Source of the DNA: Armatimonadota bacterium
Lineage (GTDB): Bacteria > Armatimonadota > UBA5829
Direction: 5' to 3'
DNA length: 64,000 nt
Assembly (NCBI GenBank): GCA_023474015.1
Contig: JAMCYN010000108.1
Location: 62,001-126,000, forward strand
The position numbers were made by a program, and so were the translations under genes. Below the pieces are notes generated by a model. It saw only the letters and a program-made list of their open reading frames with translations, was not told the DNA's origin and ran no database searches. Below, piece by piece: positions 63,820 through 64,000 of this stretch (positions are counted from its first letter, which is position 1; each line of letters opens with the position of its first letter).

Positions 63820-64000
63820 TCAATAGTGCTTGGCAAGTTCCCTGGCCGTATAGAAACTGAACCCTCGAGCCAGCAGCATGGTCAGAAGGCTGTCCAGTTC
63901 AGCCATGGCCACGGCGCCACAATTCCTGGTGATAAACGGATCCGGGGTAACAGACCCCTCGCCGAAGTGAATAGGCCCCTGGGGCATTTCGTGAAACTCC
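63820..64000 (-). CDS. C-terminal fragment of an unidentified protein (5' end outside the window)
   Basis: The minus-strand frame reads EFHEMPQGPIHFGEGSVTPD, then FITRNCGAVAMAELDSLL and ends ARELAKHY, with its stop at 63820-63822. The visible part shows no signature I can name. It is 33 bases upstream of the M24 gene on the same strand, so both may be co-transcribed. Confidence 0.7.
   Translation of the reverse strand, partial: EFHEMPQGPIHFGEGSVTPDPFITRNCGAVAMAELDSLLTMLLARGFSFYTARELAKHY

Overview
The window is one contiguous stretch of a GC-rich bacterial genome that mixes housekeeping genes with carbohydrate-use genes. It carries a complete F-type ATP synthase cluster, the first four Complex I genes (nuoABCD), scpAB, recG, recQ, coaD, cdsA, a fused ispDF and a membrane-anchored PIN-TRAM protein. 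It also has many sugar-related enzymes (GH130, GH2, DUF4838, sorbitol-6-phosphate dehydrogenase-like). Together these suggest a heterotrophic, non-proteobacterial, non-cyanobacterial lineage. Armatimonadota or a neighbouring phylum is my best guess, at low to moderate confidence, because no rRNA or other phylogenetic marker RNA is present.

Layout: 1-3.6 kb holds a partial coiled-coil gene, coaD, a small anchored protein and recG on the minus strand. 3.7-11.1 kb holds a large secreted protein with a clear promoter, a flavoprotein reductase, and a sugar-alcohol cassette (double-Rossmann MDR dehydrogenase, SrlD-like SDR, GH130 phosphorylase). 11.1-18.1 kb holds a thioferritin-like protein, a truncated GIY-YIG protein, scpAB, a DUF1016/YhcG nuclease preceded by four palindromes, a D,D-carboxypeptidase, an RluB-type pseudouridine synthase and a BtuF-like binding protein. 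18.1-28.4 kb holds cdsA, a 1652-residue SF1 helicase-nuclease fusion that looks like a defence gene, a regulator/membrane pair and a TPR-RecQ helicase. 28.4-33.5 kb holds a MASE1-PAS-GAF sensor with an RsbW-type ATPase and an ABC pair whose ATPase and permease are both aberrant. 33.6-42.6 kb is the ATP synthase cluster (atpZ-I-B-E-F-H-A-G-D-C), interrupted by a HEPN/MNT pair, an AbrB-type gene and repeats. 42.7-47.6 kb holds a transglutaminase and nuoAB-[mazEF, hicB]-nuoCD. 47.7-50.1 kb holds the PIN-TRAM protein and ispDF. 50.2-56.8 kb is a DeoR-regulated operon: PfkB kinase, TPP-dependent E1 alpha and beta, a class II aldolase homologue with an altered active site, an LsrF thiolase and ribulose-phosphate epimerase. 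56.8-64 kb holds a DUF4838 lipoprotein, a GH2 enzyme, an M24 protein lacking its metal-binding aspartates, and the end of another gene.

Three patterns stand out. (1) At least sixteen intergenic or gene-edge sites carry degenerate 7-bp tandem repeats, often as inverted arms around a GGGAAGGGACC-like core. Some now encode the ends or interiors of proteins (BtuF-like leader, IspDF insertion, flavoprotein C terminus). (2) Toxin-antitoxin-type genes sit inside both energy-conserving operons. (3) The sugar operon combines LsrF with stand-alone E1 subunits and a catalytically altered aldolase, a set I cannot match to a known pathway.
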